Shown piece by piece: positions 22,454 through 64,000 of a stretch of DNA of 64,000 nt (within the stretch, counting starts at the first letter, position 1; each line of letters begins with the position of its first letter). The translations under genes and the position numbers were made by a program. Below the pieces are notes generated by a model that saw only the letters and a program-made list of their open reading frames with translations, was not told the origin of the DNA and did not search any database. The stretch is from Paulinella micropora (Eukaryota > Cercozoa > Imbricatea > Euglyphida): assembly GCA_009731375.1 (NCBI GenBank), contig BJOX01000211.1, forward strand, positions 42,403 to 106,402, read 5' to 3'.

Positions 22454-22927
22454 GCTACTACTGCTACTACTGCTACTACTGCTACTACATACATACATGA
22501 TGCATGCATACATACATACATACATACATACGTACATACGTACATACATACATACATACAGAAATACATACATACCTACCTATGTACCTCCCTACCTACT
22601 TACTAACCTACCTACCTACCTAACCTACCTTACCTGAATACATACATACATACATACATACATGCATGCATGCATACATACATACATACATACATACATA
22701 CACACGTGCACATACATACATACATACATACATACATACATACATACGTGCGCATACATACATACATACATACATACATAGTCACTCACTCACTCACTCA
22801 CCCACCCACTCACCCAACCATCTACCCACTCACACACTCACTCACTCACTCACTTACTCACTCACTCACTCACTCACCCACCCACCCAGTCACCCACCCA
22901 CTCACTCACTCACTCACTCATTCATGA

Positions 22928-23001
<74 letters not shown>

Positions 23002-23260
23002 NNNNNNNNNNACACACACACGCACACACGCACACACACAAACACACACATGTACACACACACACACACACACGCTCATACAACACACACACACACACAC
23101 TCACACTCACTCACTCACTCACTCACATGATAACACACACACACACACACGCACACACACACACACACACGCACACGCACACACTCACACGCATACGCAC
23201 ACACACAAACACAGACACACATGCATGACACACACACACACATACACACATACATAATGT
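21741..23260 (+). repeat. TACA, TAC, CTCA and CA tracts, centre right
   Basis: TACA repeats with TAC blocks (21870-21942 and 22416-22486) come first, then CCCG/GACC words repeated at 21979-22015 and 22050-22083. CTCA repeats (22784-22920) and CA repeats follow, with ten Ns at 23002-23011. Confidence 0.88.
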
Positions 23261-23316
23261 ACATACATACATACATACTACATACATACATACATACACG
23301 CACACACACACATATA

Positions 23317-23365
<49 letters not shown>

Positions 23366-23690
23366 CAAAGACAGACAGATAGACAGACAGACAACGTGCT
23401 TTCTGGCTTGCTTTCCTTTTTTTCTTTTTCTGTCTGTCTGTCTGTCTAAGTCGAGGGAAGAAATGATATTGAACTGAGAATGAAGAAACGAGGGAGAAAA
23501 AGGAAAGAATGAGGGAGAAGGAGGAAAGAAAACTGGGTAGATGGGAGAAGATTGATGAAAGAATGTCAAAGGAAGAAAGGAAGAGAGAAAGAGAGAGAAA
23601 GAGAGAGGAAAGGGTAACGCGTACGAATTGGAAAGAAGGAATGGATGCCAGAAAGAACATCAAGAAAGAGATAGAGAGAGACACACACAT

Positions 23691-23897
23691 ATGTGTGCCT
23701 AGCCATACGCCTATGAGTCACATGCCGAAATAGCGACGGGAAGCACAATCCTGTTCCCTCAGGGTGCCCTTTCTCGCTTGTTGAGCCCGGAATAAAACCC
23801 ACAGTGCTCTGTCGGTTTATACTAGACTGTCGAACAGTCTCGAAACTCCATCTGCTTACTGGGCCCTCTGTAATGGAGGTGGGAGCTCGTTCTGCAC
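23691..23897 (+). repeat. Element A fragment nested in the right arm
   Basis: The segment matches the middle of element A (compare 29213-29419) and lacks both ends. It interrupts the right arm of the inverted repeat exactly where the left arm has only a short TG run. It therefore arrived after the duplication, or was lost from the left arm. Confidence 0.8.
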
Positions 23898-24108
23898 ACA
23901 CAAAGAAAGAAAGAAAGGGTGAGAGAAAAACTCTGAACCTGCAGACAAATTTTGCATAGTCAGAGACTGCTGTGAACTTCACGGGGAGTGCCTTGCTGAG
24001 GCTGTCTGAAAAAAGTGGGGTGAGTTGCCACTTTTTACGCTACGCGACCTTTGGACGGAAAATGTGGAACAGTTCCGTCCGGACCCTATTGCGGAAATCG
24101 CCACCAGT

Positions 24109-24580
24109 TCAGGTTAGAGTTAGGATAGGGTTAGTTGGGGTTTACCGTCGTGTTTGAAGTATAGGGTTAGGCCTGGAAAATTTTAGATCAAAATTATAAA
24201 TTTTTTTGGATGTGAACAATTTTTAGTGGGCCTATTTCGACCTCACTTTTTTGGTCAGTGAGAAACGGTCTGATTGAAAATATTTTCTGGCGCCTCACTT
24301 TTTATTCAGCAAACCGAAATTTGCGGTGTCAAATTTCTACACGCGTGTGAGCCACAGTCACACAGCCCAAAACCATTTCGTTGGTTGTCTTCTTGTTTAT
24401 CACAATCCTACCTTTATAACTATAGCGTATGGCCAAGTAACGATCTCAGGCGGGTTCAAGACGGATGGGCGCCGATATCAGGTTGTGCACCATGTTTTGT
24501 GCGCTTGTTGCTGTTCGAGTGCGATGACACCGTTTGTAGATTTCTTAGAGGTTCTGAGATGGTTGCGCTTTGTTGCGCAG
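24109..24580. other. Region upstream of the first visible kinase exon
   Basis: Non-repeat DNA with several words close to TTAGGG or GGTTAG at 24112-24165. No N-terminal exon or promoter is recognised. The phase-2 entry of the next exon requires an upstream exon that I could not place. Confidence 0.5.
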
Positions 24581-56375
<31,795 letters not shown>

Positions 56376-56415
56376 CGACCTCGGTAGCTCAGCAGCTCTT
56401 GGCCTGGTGCATTAA

Positions 56416-56746
56416 TCCTTGCCATACTACTGCTTCTAGTTTTTAGAAAGTGTTAAGTAGTGGCACGAACAGAAAGAACCACCCCCGGGCGCGCGCAAAA
56501 AAANNNNNNNNNNNNNNNNNNNNNNNNNNNNNNNNNNNNNNNNNNNNNNNNNNNNNNNNNNNNNNNNNNNNNNNNNNNNNNNNNNNNNNNNNNNNNNNNN
56601 NNNNNNNNNNNNNNNNNNNNNNNNNNNNNNNNNNNNNNNNNNNNNNNNNNNNNNNNNNNNNNNNNNNNNNNNNNNNNNNNNNNNNNNNNNNNNNNNNNNN
56701 NNNNNNNNNNNNNNNNNNNNNNNNNNNNCCCCCCCCCCCCCCCCCA

Positions 56747-56814
<68 letters not shown>

Positions 56815-56860
56815 ATTAGCACCATCTATCTGTATTTCCAAGCGATTCCATGTTTGTAGT
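56416..56860. other. Downstream flank with a gap and poly-C, poly-A and poly-G runs
   Basis: A short AT-rich flank is followed by Ns at 56504-56728, poly-C, poly-A and a poly-G run of about 30 (56783-56813). No polyadenylation signal is certain. Confidence 0.6.
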
Positions 56861-57913
56861 GGCTCGTTTGAAAGCTCTCATCAAGAGCTTTCTGATGAGC
56901 CATAACATAGGTTGTAGATGCAAACATTGACTGAGATCAAAGCGCTTTAAGTCATTGTTCGTCGTGCTTAAGAAACAGTAACTTCTCATCTGAGTGGTAG
57001 GGTGTTGTCTCTTGAATCATTATCCCCTACTAATATGAAATTTCACAGTCCATATGAATGCACACCAATCAAGTTTCCCCTCCTCTTGAGGATCTAATTT
57101 AGATCAAGCTAAAATTCAAACTAACCTTGTTGGCTAGAAGTCTATTAGGGTAGGCGTAGAACAATGTTCAGCTTGAAGTGTTCAAGCTAAGTATGTAGCA
57201 CAACAGTGGTAGGTCTGGTCGCCAGCCCTCTAACAGGATTAGTTAGCAGACCATCATAGATCATTGCTATCGACATAAAGCGACAAAAGCACCCAAATCA
57301 CCCACATGATGATCTTCTCATTTTTCTCGATATCAAGATTTGAGGTTTAAAGAAATGCGGAGCATACCATGTAAAAGCTCTTGCTCTGAGCTGTTCAGCC
57401 ATGGTTTCATCATTCCAAGTGGTCAAAGTCAACCATTTCAAAGTAACAACCAGAACTTTAAATTAGTTTACTTTAACTGCTACATCCGTCCGCAAAATCA
57501 GCAGTATTTTCGCGAAATGTTACCGTTACATTCCACTAATTTGAATTCGGTTTTTAATTCAAATTTGATGGTTGACCTTGATACGTGAGTGTCCTTGGCT
57601 GTAACATCGTCAGCAACACAGTAATGTAAGCTTACTACAAATGAGGCCCACATGGTGATCTCGTTTGTTGTATTTTATGGTTATCACTGGTCTTTTCGTT
57701 TTGTGTTTTTGTACCTTGAACCTAAGAAAGAAATCATGGCATTGCACAGAATTTAAGGATACATATCATTAATATATTTTATTCACATCAAGTTCCGTCA
57801 AGCATGGTGTAATAAATTTTCATGTCGATGAGCATGTGAATAAATCGGGGGGGGGGGGGGNNNNNNNNNNCAGTTTCATAGTTATGAATGTACTTTTTTT
57901 AAATCTGAAAGTA
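56861..57913. other. AT-rich stretch, no gene recognised
   Basis: Mixed DNA with a short open frame at 57340-57588 on the plus strand that has no motif. A poly-G run sits beside ten Ns at 57861-57870. Confidence 0.5.
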
Positions 57914-58114
57914 CATATTAATATTAATATATTGAAATACTCCCCAACGCAAAAATCATGACAATGTGTCACACTGTGCCTGCACACTATGCATTCACAG
58001 ACAACACTGTCTGAGTGAAAATAGTTTTATAAAAAGAAACCGTGCCAGTGAAAACTCAATAAAAACTGTTGAAAAAAACGTTGGGGAAAAGTTCAAGTTA
58101 TTAATATTAATATG
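57914..58114. mobile_element. Foldback (MITE-like) element 4
   Basis: Inverted ends CATATTAATATTAATA, followed after a short spacer by TCCCCAACG, pair at both sides. It is about 200 bp with no ORF. The target site is hard to define because the ends are themselves AT palindromes. Confidence 0.72.
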
Positions 58115-60312
58115 CTCTATCACACTGGTTTAGAAGCCTATCGTTCCCCCGATTTGACACAACTTTTGCTTCAATGTTTCAGCCGATTTTTACGGGTCAG
58201 TGTCGTTCTTGGCTATTTTTGTAAACTTTTTTGGCTGAAAAATTATGTGTGTGCACTCGTTTTCGTTGTTGATACTATTAATATAATTTGTAGCATTTTC
58301 TATGGTTTGTGATATTTACGTTCCACATTTCGATAGGATAGGTGTTCAGGAACACATGTATAAATTTTTTCAATAAAATTCCATTTCTGTGCAACAAATT
58401 TTCCTTGCAAAACTCGGTGGCAAGTTGGATCTTGTGAGATCGGAAAAAATAGAAAATTTGGTTTTGTTATTAATATCAGAGTTTAGTTTGTATAGGGCTA
58501 GCCTTGAAAGTATCTAAATATGTTTATACACTTAATACACATAATGCTTCCTCAAACCTGGTACACTTCAATTTGTGTGTACAATGACTCGAAACGTGAA
58601 GTCTCATTTTGGAGGGTATGTCGGAAGAAAAAAATCACTTTCAAAAACTATGAGAGAAGTTCGCCATATGTAACTTGATTGGATGAACTTAGTGCGGTGG
58701 GATGCATCACGTAATGAGTTTTTTATATTTTTTAATCATTTCTTACTTGTTTGAACGATCTAAATCAGCTGGGTGGCTTGAAGTTGCCCTGGCCATGGTA
58801 ATCTCAAAAAAATAATTTTTAAATTTAAAAAAAAATTCAAATTTCAAGTTAAAGAATTTTCAGACATGATTTTTTTGATTTTTATTAATATTATTCGTCA
58901 TTTCTTTCAACTTCAAGAGTATGGTGCGCCACGGCCTCAGAAGTATGATATTTAACTAGGACAACATTGTTTGTTGATGATTCTCAGTCGTATAGCAAAC
59001 TGTTACAAAAGTACGATATCTAATAACCGATAACTGTCCTAACGATATGAAGACTGAGGAATACCTAAAGTAGGGACTCCGTAGACTTCAGACTAAGGAT
59101 AACCGACAGACCGGGACGGTAAGTAATGCCACTGTTATATGCCGGGTGGGCCGGCATAATCCCTTCTCTCCACCGAGCGCGCTCACCCCTATTCACGCGG
59201 GAAGTCGAACTTACACCGCCGCCAACCAACCTCGGGATAGAATGTAAATACAAACCTGAGTGACGGTCGTCACCGTCGTTGATTAGGTAATACCCTGTCA
59301 CTCACGGACCTAATACCTTCGACGCCGGTTTGCTGAGAGACTCCGTTAGAAGCCTCGATACCAATCGACACTTTTAATCCGCACGTCTATAGCAGAACTG
59401 ACAAACTCAAAGGTAATAATGAAACTGAAATAAAGTCCGCACGACTGTAATTATTACACAATGGTTATTGTCCGATTCTGAATGCCAATATGGACCGTTA
59501 CGTCCGTTACAATTATTGACTGGAACAATACAGATAAATTACTTACCAGTCACAAAGTAATCACTAAAAGCAACACGTAATTGTCCTACCAACGGTCCCC
59601 CTTAGTTCTATGTCGATAATGCAAGTTATAAGTAATCAATACATAATAACAATTAATAACTATTGCATATTGCGATAATGGCACTTATTTCAGGTTGAAA
59701 AACTGAAATGATGGGCACAGTTTGACAACCTCAAATAATAGTCAAGTCTCAAAACTGAAAATTTGCCAATCCTGTTCTGGTCTGCTGCCTTCGCTTCATT
59801 GCCGTAATGGCATCTCGTAATGGCCTCTATTTCAGGTTGAAAAACTGAAATGATAGTCACGGTTTGACAACCTGAAATAATAATTTCGATACGATTAAAA
59901 CAATAACAGTAGGTCCTTACAGTATGACCCCATCAGCACATGAACTGAATTATATTATTGACTCAATGAGTCCAACATAAATAGTTAAATTTGCCATTCC
60001 GCCAATAATTACTACTCCCGCCGCATTCCGCTCCGTCTGCATATGCTCTTCTTCCGCTCTTGCCGCGATCAACGACCGATGGTGGAGAATCCACGCGCTT
60101 CGTTCTTGCGCTCGACTTCTATTTCAACGGAAGCAATGCCAAAAGATGCCGCTCGACTACCTGCGCAAAACACTTCCTGCACACTTCAAAGAGAAAAAAC
60201 TCACAAAACAGCAACATGAGTTGACTTTGCGTAAATTTGCGTATTTTGCGTGAGTTTGCAGACTTGAGATGTAAAATTATAGATCAAGTGTTACCATAAA
60301 TTTACTAACGAG
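58115..60312. other. AT-rich stretch next to the copia element, no gene recognised
   Basis: A repeated hairpin word, TTTCAGGTTGAAAAACTGAA, with a following GTTTGACAACCT lies at about 59691 and 59831. This part may include the 3' LTR of the minus-strand copia element, but I could not fix TG and CA ends or a polypurine tract. Confidence 0.45.
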
Positions 60313-60678
60313 TTATTCGAATTGGTCCTTAGAAACATGTTTGGTCAATACGTCTGCTATTTGTTTCTTAGTTCCTACCTTTACAAACTTAATCTCATTG
60401 TCTCTCTGTGCATGATAAATGAAATGCAGTTCTAAGGGTAAGTGTTTAGTACGTGGTCCTGACATTCCCCTCTCTGCTGCTAAGATAGTCTGTGCATTAT
60501 CTTCGTAAAGCTCTATCGGCCCTTTCTGTGCTGTACCTAACTCTTCTGTTATGTGTCTGATAGCCAATCCTTCTCGTATGCACTCTGCTGCTGCAAAAAT
60601 CTCCGCGCCATTAGAACGTAGAGCAATTCTAGTCTGTCGTTTCGATAACCAAGCTACCGGGTCTCCATCCCAAAGCAC
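60313..60678 (-). pseudogene. Copia RNase H domain
   Basis: GDPVAWLSKRQTRIALRSNG matches the copia W.SK(K/R)Q..(V/I)A.S(S/N).AE RNase H block, followed by LYEDNAQTILAA and the TKHLPLELHFI, DVLTKHV ending. The acidic residues in AE and ED are present. It is in a different frame from the RT end. Confidence 0.9.
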
Positions 60679-61228
60679 TATATAACCTGTACGTGACTTT
60701 CCGGTTTTCGTACAGACCTTATGCGCTGCATCTGGCCATAAAGTAATCTTGGGGTACGTCCTTCCTTTTTGTGACGATTTAGGCCCGTGAAATACCGCGA
60801 TACGAACTTTTCAGATATATGAAGATCCTACCTAGTAAAGCATAAGCAAGTCCTGGATTTACTGTCTGCATCACGCTAGCTGCATTCAGTGCTTGGTCAG
60901 CATCTGGACTTGTCATCTTAGTTAGAAACAAAAGTTTACCTACTAAACTAGGAATTGAATGCTATTTAAGAGCGCTTGCTTCTCCCATAGGTTCGGGCTC
61001 ATGTTCTGCACTAGGAGTACTTACTGGTCTAACATCGGCATATCCTACATCCTTTAAAATCTGTTTCTGATGCTTCTTCTGATGCAATAAAATGCATCCT
61101 CCTTCCTGAACTATCTCTATCCCTTTGAACTCTTTAGCCACTCCCAAACGCTTAAGAGGATAAAACCTTTCTAGTTTACTAGCGAAACGGTCATACGCTT
61201 GTTCGTTAGGAGGAGAAAATAAGATCAT
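60679..61228 (-). pseudogene. Copia RT thumb and linker
   Basis: The minus-strand frame at 60962-61228 carries FSPPNEQAYDRFASKLERFY, KEFKGIEI and the linker to PVSTPS. Below it, LVGKLLFLTKMTSPDADQAL and GRIFIYLK in another frame are the usual copia stretch between RT and RNase H. One frameshift separates this from the RT core and another from RNase H. Confidence 0.85.
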
Positions 61229-62031
61229 CTACATGGAAAATACCAATGATAGCATCTCTTATCGGCTTATCCTTTTCAACGAACATACATAAATCTGAGT
61301 ATAGTAACCTGAATCCTAATTCCTCTAACTTAGGGGCTAAGATCTCATACCATCTTCTACCAGCTTCCGGCGCGCCATACAGAGCTCCATCTACTCTCCA
61401 TATCATGCCTTTATGCTCTTCCCTGTCTATCCCATCGGGTGAATAAGCATAAACAGGATCATGCATTCGTGCATTTAGATAAGCATTTTTGAAGTCTATG
61501 CAGTATAGCTTATGTCCATGCCATGCTGCAAGCTTAGACAAAAAGACTAACGAGCGATGCGCGGCACAGGGCACAAATAATTGATCTGGGTTATAGCTAA
61601 CTCCTGGCTCCAGCATATCTCCCCGCAAAGCTAACCTTGACTTAATGAACTTACGTCCCTTTTCGTCTAGTATGACTTTATGTACCCATGTTAGTTTCAC
61701 TACTTTTACTCCTTTTTCTTTCGCTTCCTTAGGGGCCCAGGCTTACCCACGTGTAAGTGTTAAAAGACTTTAGAGCTTCAATCTCTTTATCCATTCCTGC
61801 TTTTAACTCTTTCGCGGTCAATCCCTCATCAACGATTGCCTTTGGTACCTTCAATGTCAGGTACAGTAACGCAGTGGTTTGATCCTCTACGATACTTTCT
61901 GCGGACATCTCGGGATGCTCTAGTTCTCCGACGGGTCTTATCCTATCTATCCGATACTTTCTAATTTCGCTATCTAACATCTTTTCTACCTGACCGTCGT
62001 CAAAGACTACGAAGTGACTGGACTTAGGCAT
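61206..62031 (-). pseudogene. Copia reverse transcriptase core
   Basis: The frame 61729-62031 holds the conserved pre-RT stretch (MDKEIEALKSFNTYTWV). The frame 61206-61700 holds TWVHKVILDEKGRKFIKSRL, the DFKNAYLNA motif, YGAPEAGRRWYEIL and the catalytic FHVDDLIF box. These are clear copia RT motifs. A frameshift and a stop lie between the two frames, and the core ends in a stop just after the DD box. Confidence 0.9.
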
Positions 62032-62786
62032 TTTACGGACTTTAAGTCTCTCTCCCTTCTACTCTTGACTGATTGCCATTTGTCTACATATTCTTCCTTT
62101 GCCCATTCTTCTTCGAAAGCTACTCCCGGCACACTAACTCTCTCTCTCTCTCTCTCTCTCTCTCCTGTCAATGTAGCTGCTTTTACTGCTGCCTTCTTTT
62201 CTGGAGGTGGTTGTGTAACTGGTGTCCTAGCCTTTGCTTCTCGTTTCCCTCTCACTATGTTAGCTGATGTAATCTTGTCACTTTGCTCCTAAGTGAGACC
62301 CTTTGTGGGCGCGTCTCCCTCTACGTACCTCCTACTAGGGTGGTCTGCTTCGGGGCTTTGCGCCTTTAACGATGTGACGGGTGTTACCCCATCATCCTTG
62401 TCGTCAGCTAGTTCTACCTTCGACTCTGATGGGAAACCGGAATCTGGACGGTGAATGTCTTTTTCTTCCTGTAACTCCTCATGTTTGTCTAACTCCCCCT
62501 CATCTTTATGTTCGGGTTCGTCTAACGGCTGTTCTAGCTGGACGGTGTCATTACTCTCCCCCTCAGATTCCTCGTCGTCCCATCTAACTTCTCTGGGTGG
62601 GTGAGCATCCTTGCCAACTACATTGTGGTTAAAGCGTACATTACGCACATTTGTGATGATTTTTCGACCATCCCAAACTCGGTATAGTTCCTTGAATACA
62701 TCATATCCAAGTAACATCACGCGCTTTCCCCTATAGTTGTCTTTGCATACCTGCTTTACTATGTACATTACACCTAAACATCCCAT
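62007..62786 (-). pseudogene. Copia integrase C-terminal and linker region
   Basis: MGCLGVMYIVKQ, RGKRVMLLGYDV and YRVWDGRKIITNVRNVRFN match the copia integrase tail (cysteine/LGY/SRDVRF pattern). A Glu/Asp-rich linker follows. A stop separates 62289 from the frame starting at 62255. The GA-rich codons near 62145 form a short microsatellite in the coding region. Confidence 0.83.
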
Positions 62787-62879
62787 AGGCTTAAGTTGTC
62801 GGATAGCTGGCTTGTAGCCCAGACATTGCTCAAAAGGTGAGGTTCCCTTCCTAGGCCCTGTCGTGGCTGGTAGAATGAA

Positions 62880-63473
62880 AATTAGCCTCGTATCGCATGG
62901 CCCGGACTGGTCCGGCTGTGATGTCGTTGACCTTCTCAGCTATGGGATTACAATCTTTATCACCTGGAGCACTAGTCTTCCAAATGAATTGTAGGGGTTT
63001 CCACCACTCTATAATCTCAGTTGGGACATCGAACTCGTTGTCGCAAGTGATCTGTCTGACTTTCTTCCTGTCTGCCTCTCAAACCATGCTACCGCTTGCT
63101 TCAAACAATCTACAAACTCGTTCTTGTATCCTAAATAATAATCTTTGATGTACCCCGAGGAATCGTCTGTAACGCAAAATTTATAGTACTTACCGTGAAT
63201 TGACATTACCGCCCAAGGTCCGGAAGTATCTATGTGCAAAATCTCACAAGGGTAACTCGCTCTCCTAATTCTATTAACCTTAAATCTGGGTAACACTTTA
63301 GCTTTCCCCATCATACAGGCTTCACAAAATCTAACACTATCCTCGCTTCCTGTCAATTTTCTACCCATTGCCTTGCCTAATGCATAGGTCTTCGGTAAAG
63401 CTTTATGCCCACTACACTGATGTATGACGTAAATGTCAACGGGCTTACCCTTCTTACCTTTCTCAGGATACAT
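62880..63473 (-). pseudogene. Copia integrase core
   Basis: H..SGHK and CEACMMGK form the HHCC zinc finger. LHIDTSGPW and VTDDSSGY give the first Asp region, and in a second frame ITCDNEFDVP the next Asp, with a Glu in AEKVNDI. The frame changes near 63030. Confidence 0.87.
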
Positions 63474-63637
63474 GGCGTATAAAACGCTGCCTCTAGCTTC
63501 CTCGTTCTCACTTACTCTCGCGTGCTTGCTCTGACTTTCTCTCTCTTTGGGGATTCCCGCCCCGCTTACCCCGTCTTATTCTTCTTCTCTTTCATTTTGG
63601 GGTTGTAACGCTCGTTTATGTTGAGGGGCTTGTCTTT

Positions 63638-63904
63638 CTAATTGTCCCAGCTGTAAAGCATGCCAGGCGTAAGTCTCCCCCTCACAATCACGTCACTCTC
63701 TTTGATTCTTAATATGGGGTGCTTTAGGATTAGTAGTTGCCCATTTTGGTGAATGATAGATCTGTGGTGGTTATGGTCCATGTTCCCAGTAGACATAATG
63801 TTGACTGGCACCCTGTTGTCCAACAACACATCTTTCTTTACCGAAACTGGCTTTCCTGATCCATCTATTCTTGTCAACCTCGCTTCCCCCGTGTTTCGTA
63901 CCAC
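63638..63904 (-). pseudogene. Copia protease to GAG-pre-integrase linker
   Basis: DVLLDNRVPVNIMSTGNMD and VIVRGRLTPGMLYSW match the copia pattern VLYVPxLxxNLLSVGxL...G.LY. The protease catalytic DSG lies upstream, and I do not see it in the remaining 100 bp. Confidence 0.75.
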
Positions 63905-64000
63905 ACTCTCTCCGTTTCCGGTGACTAAGCCAACGGGTTCAATCTATCGGACGTTGTGTAAGATGGTTATTGTGCGGTGTGCATGCTATGTCCCTGGACG

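Larger units (their letters stand above)
18468..24108. repeat. Large imperfect inverted repeat, about 5.6 kb across
   Basis: The left arm (18468 to about 19260) pairs in reverse complement with the right arm (about 22560 to 24108). Matched landmarks are GGCGATTTTCCGCAATAGG, CCCCGTGAAGTTCACAG, AACTCTGAACCTGCAG, the GCGTACGAATTGG block and the TATTCAGGTAAGGTAGG block. The centre is TATG repeat that turns into TACA, around an AT-rich core at 21375-21740. The right arm has a 207-bp insert and two short blocks that are flipped against the left arm. No gene is seen. Confidence 0.82.
60313..63904 (-). mobile_element. Ty1/copia-type LTR retrotransposon, degenerate
   Basis: On the minus strand the domain order is protease linker, integrase, reverse transcriptase, RNase H. 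Integrase before RT is diagnostic of copia. The frame changes at least four times, and stops lie between blocks, so this copy is probably dead, though some breaks could be sequencing errors. Gag and the 5' LTR lie beyond the right edge. The 3' LTR was not resolved. Confidence 0.9.

Noticed and set aside
24110-24170. Interstitial telomere repeat
   Set aside because: A few TTAGGG-like words occur, but they are out of register and separated by other bases. They are too few to call.
57340-57588. A small protein gene of 82 codons
   Set aside because: The amino-acid mix is ordinary, but there is no motif, no splice or promoter context and no repeat copy. An open frame of this size is expected by chance in about 1 kb of AT-rich DNA on two strands.
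62014-62292. Plus-strand ORFs across the copia element
   Set aside because: They are antisense shadows of the integrase linker region. All recognisable motifs are on the minus strand.

Overview
This is a nuclear genome scaffold from a eukaryote. The evidence is many short GT-AG exons, tRNA-derived SINEs, TA-flanked foldback elements and a degenerate Ty1/copia element. More than half of the window is microsatellite: ATCT/GATA, TATG/TACA, TATATC, CT, CA, TAC, TTA, TTG and TTC tracts. There are six large N gaps and eleven 10-N gaps. The species cannot be fixed from the sequence. An alga or other protist with greatly expanded introns (a chromerid would fit) is only a guess.

Layout. (1) About 1.9-7.2 kb, + strand: six short exons of a ubiquitin-specific protease (peptidase C19). 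The order, the reading phases and the motif that runs into GHYTAFRR and AYLLFYERV support the call, and the best fit is the USP30 type. (2) About 7.2-18 kb: repeats, two related foldback elements with TA target sites, a chain of three hairpins and contig-end artefacts. (3) About 18.5-24.1 kb: a large imperfect inverted repeat with a microsatellite centre, two small internal inversions and a nested repeat fragment. (4) About 24.6-56.4 kb, + strand: one very long gene for a CAMK-group Ser/Thr protein kinase. I place 24 exon segments. Splice phases agree at every junction I can check, and the catalytic domain is nearly complete, from the Gly-rich loop to subdomain XI. A basic and Ser/Thr/Pro-rich C-terminal tail follows. 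Only about 6 percent of this locus codes. Its introns hold microsatellites, two SINE-type families and other retroposon remains. (5) About 56.5-60.3 kb: AT-rich DNA with no gene I recognise, and a further foldback element. (6) About 60.3-63.9 kb, - strand: a Ty1/copia element with protease-linker, integrase, reverse transcriptase and RNase H, broken by frameshifts.

The most striking feature is shared by both genes. Most exons are accompanied by partial copies of one exon edge, each still carrying its splice site and the adjoining microsatellite. Copies of the 5' edge lie upstream of the complete exon and copies of the 3' edge lie downstream. Copy number runs from one to about twenty. This makes ladders of pseudo-exons with one good splice site, a form of intron growth that standard annotation would read as nonsense ORFs or plain repeats.
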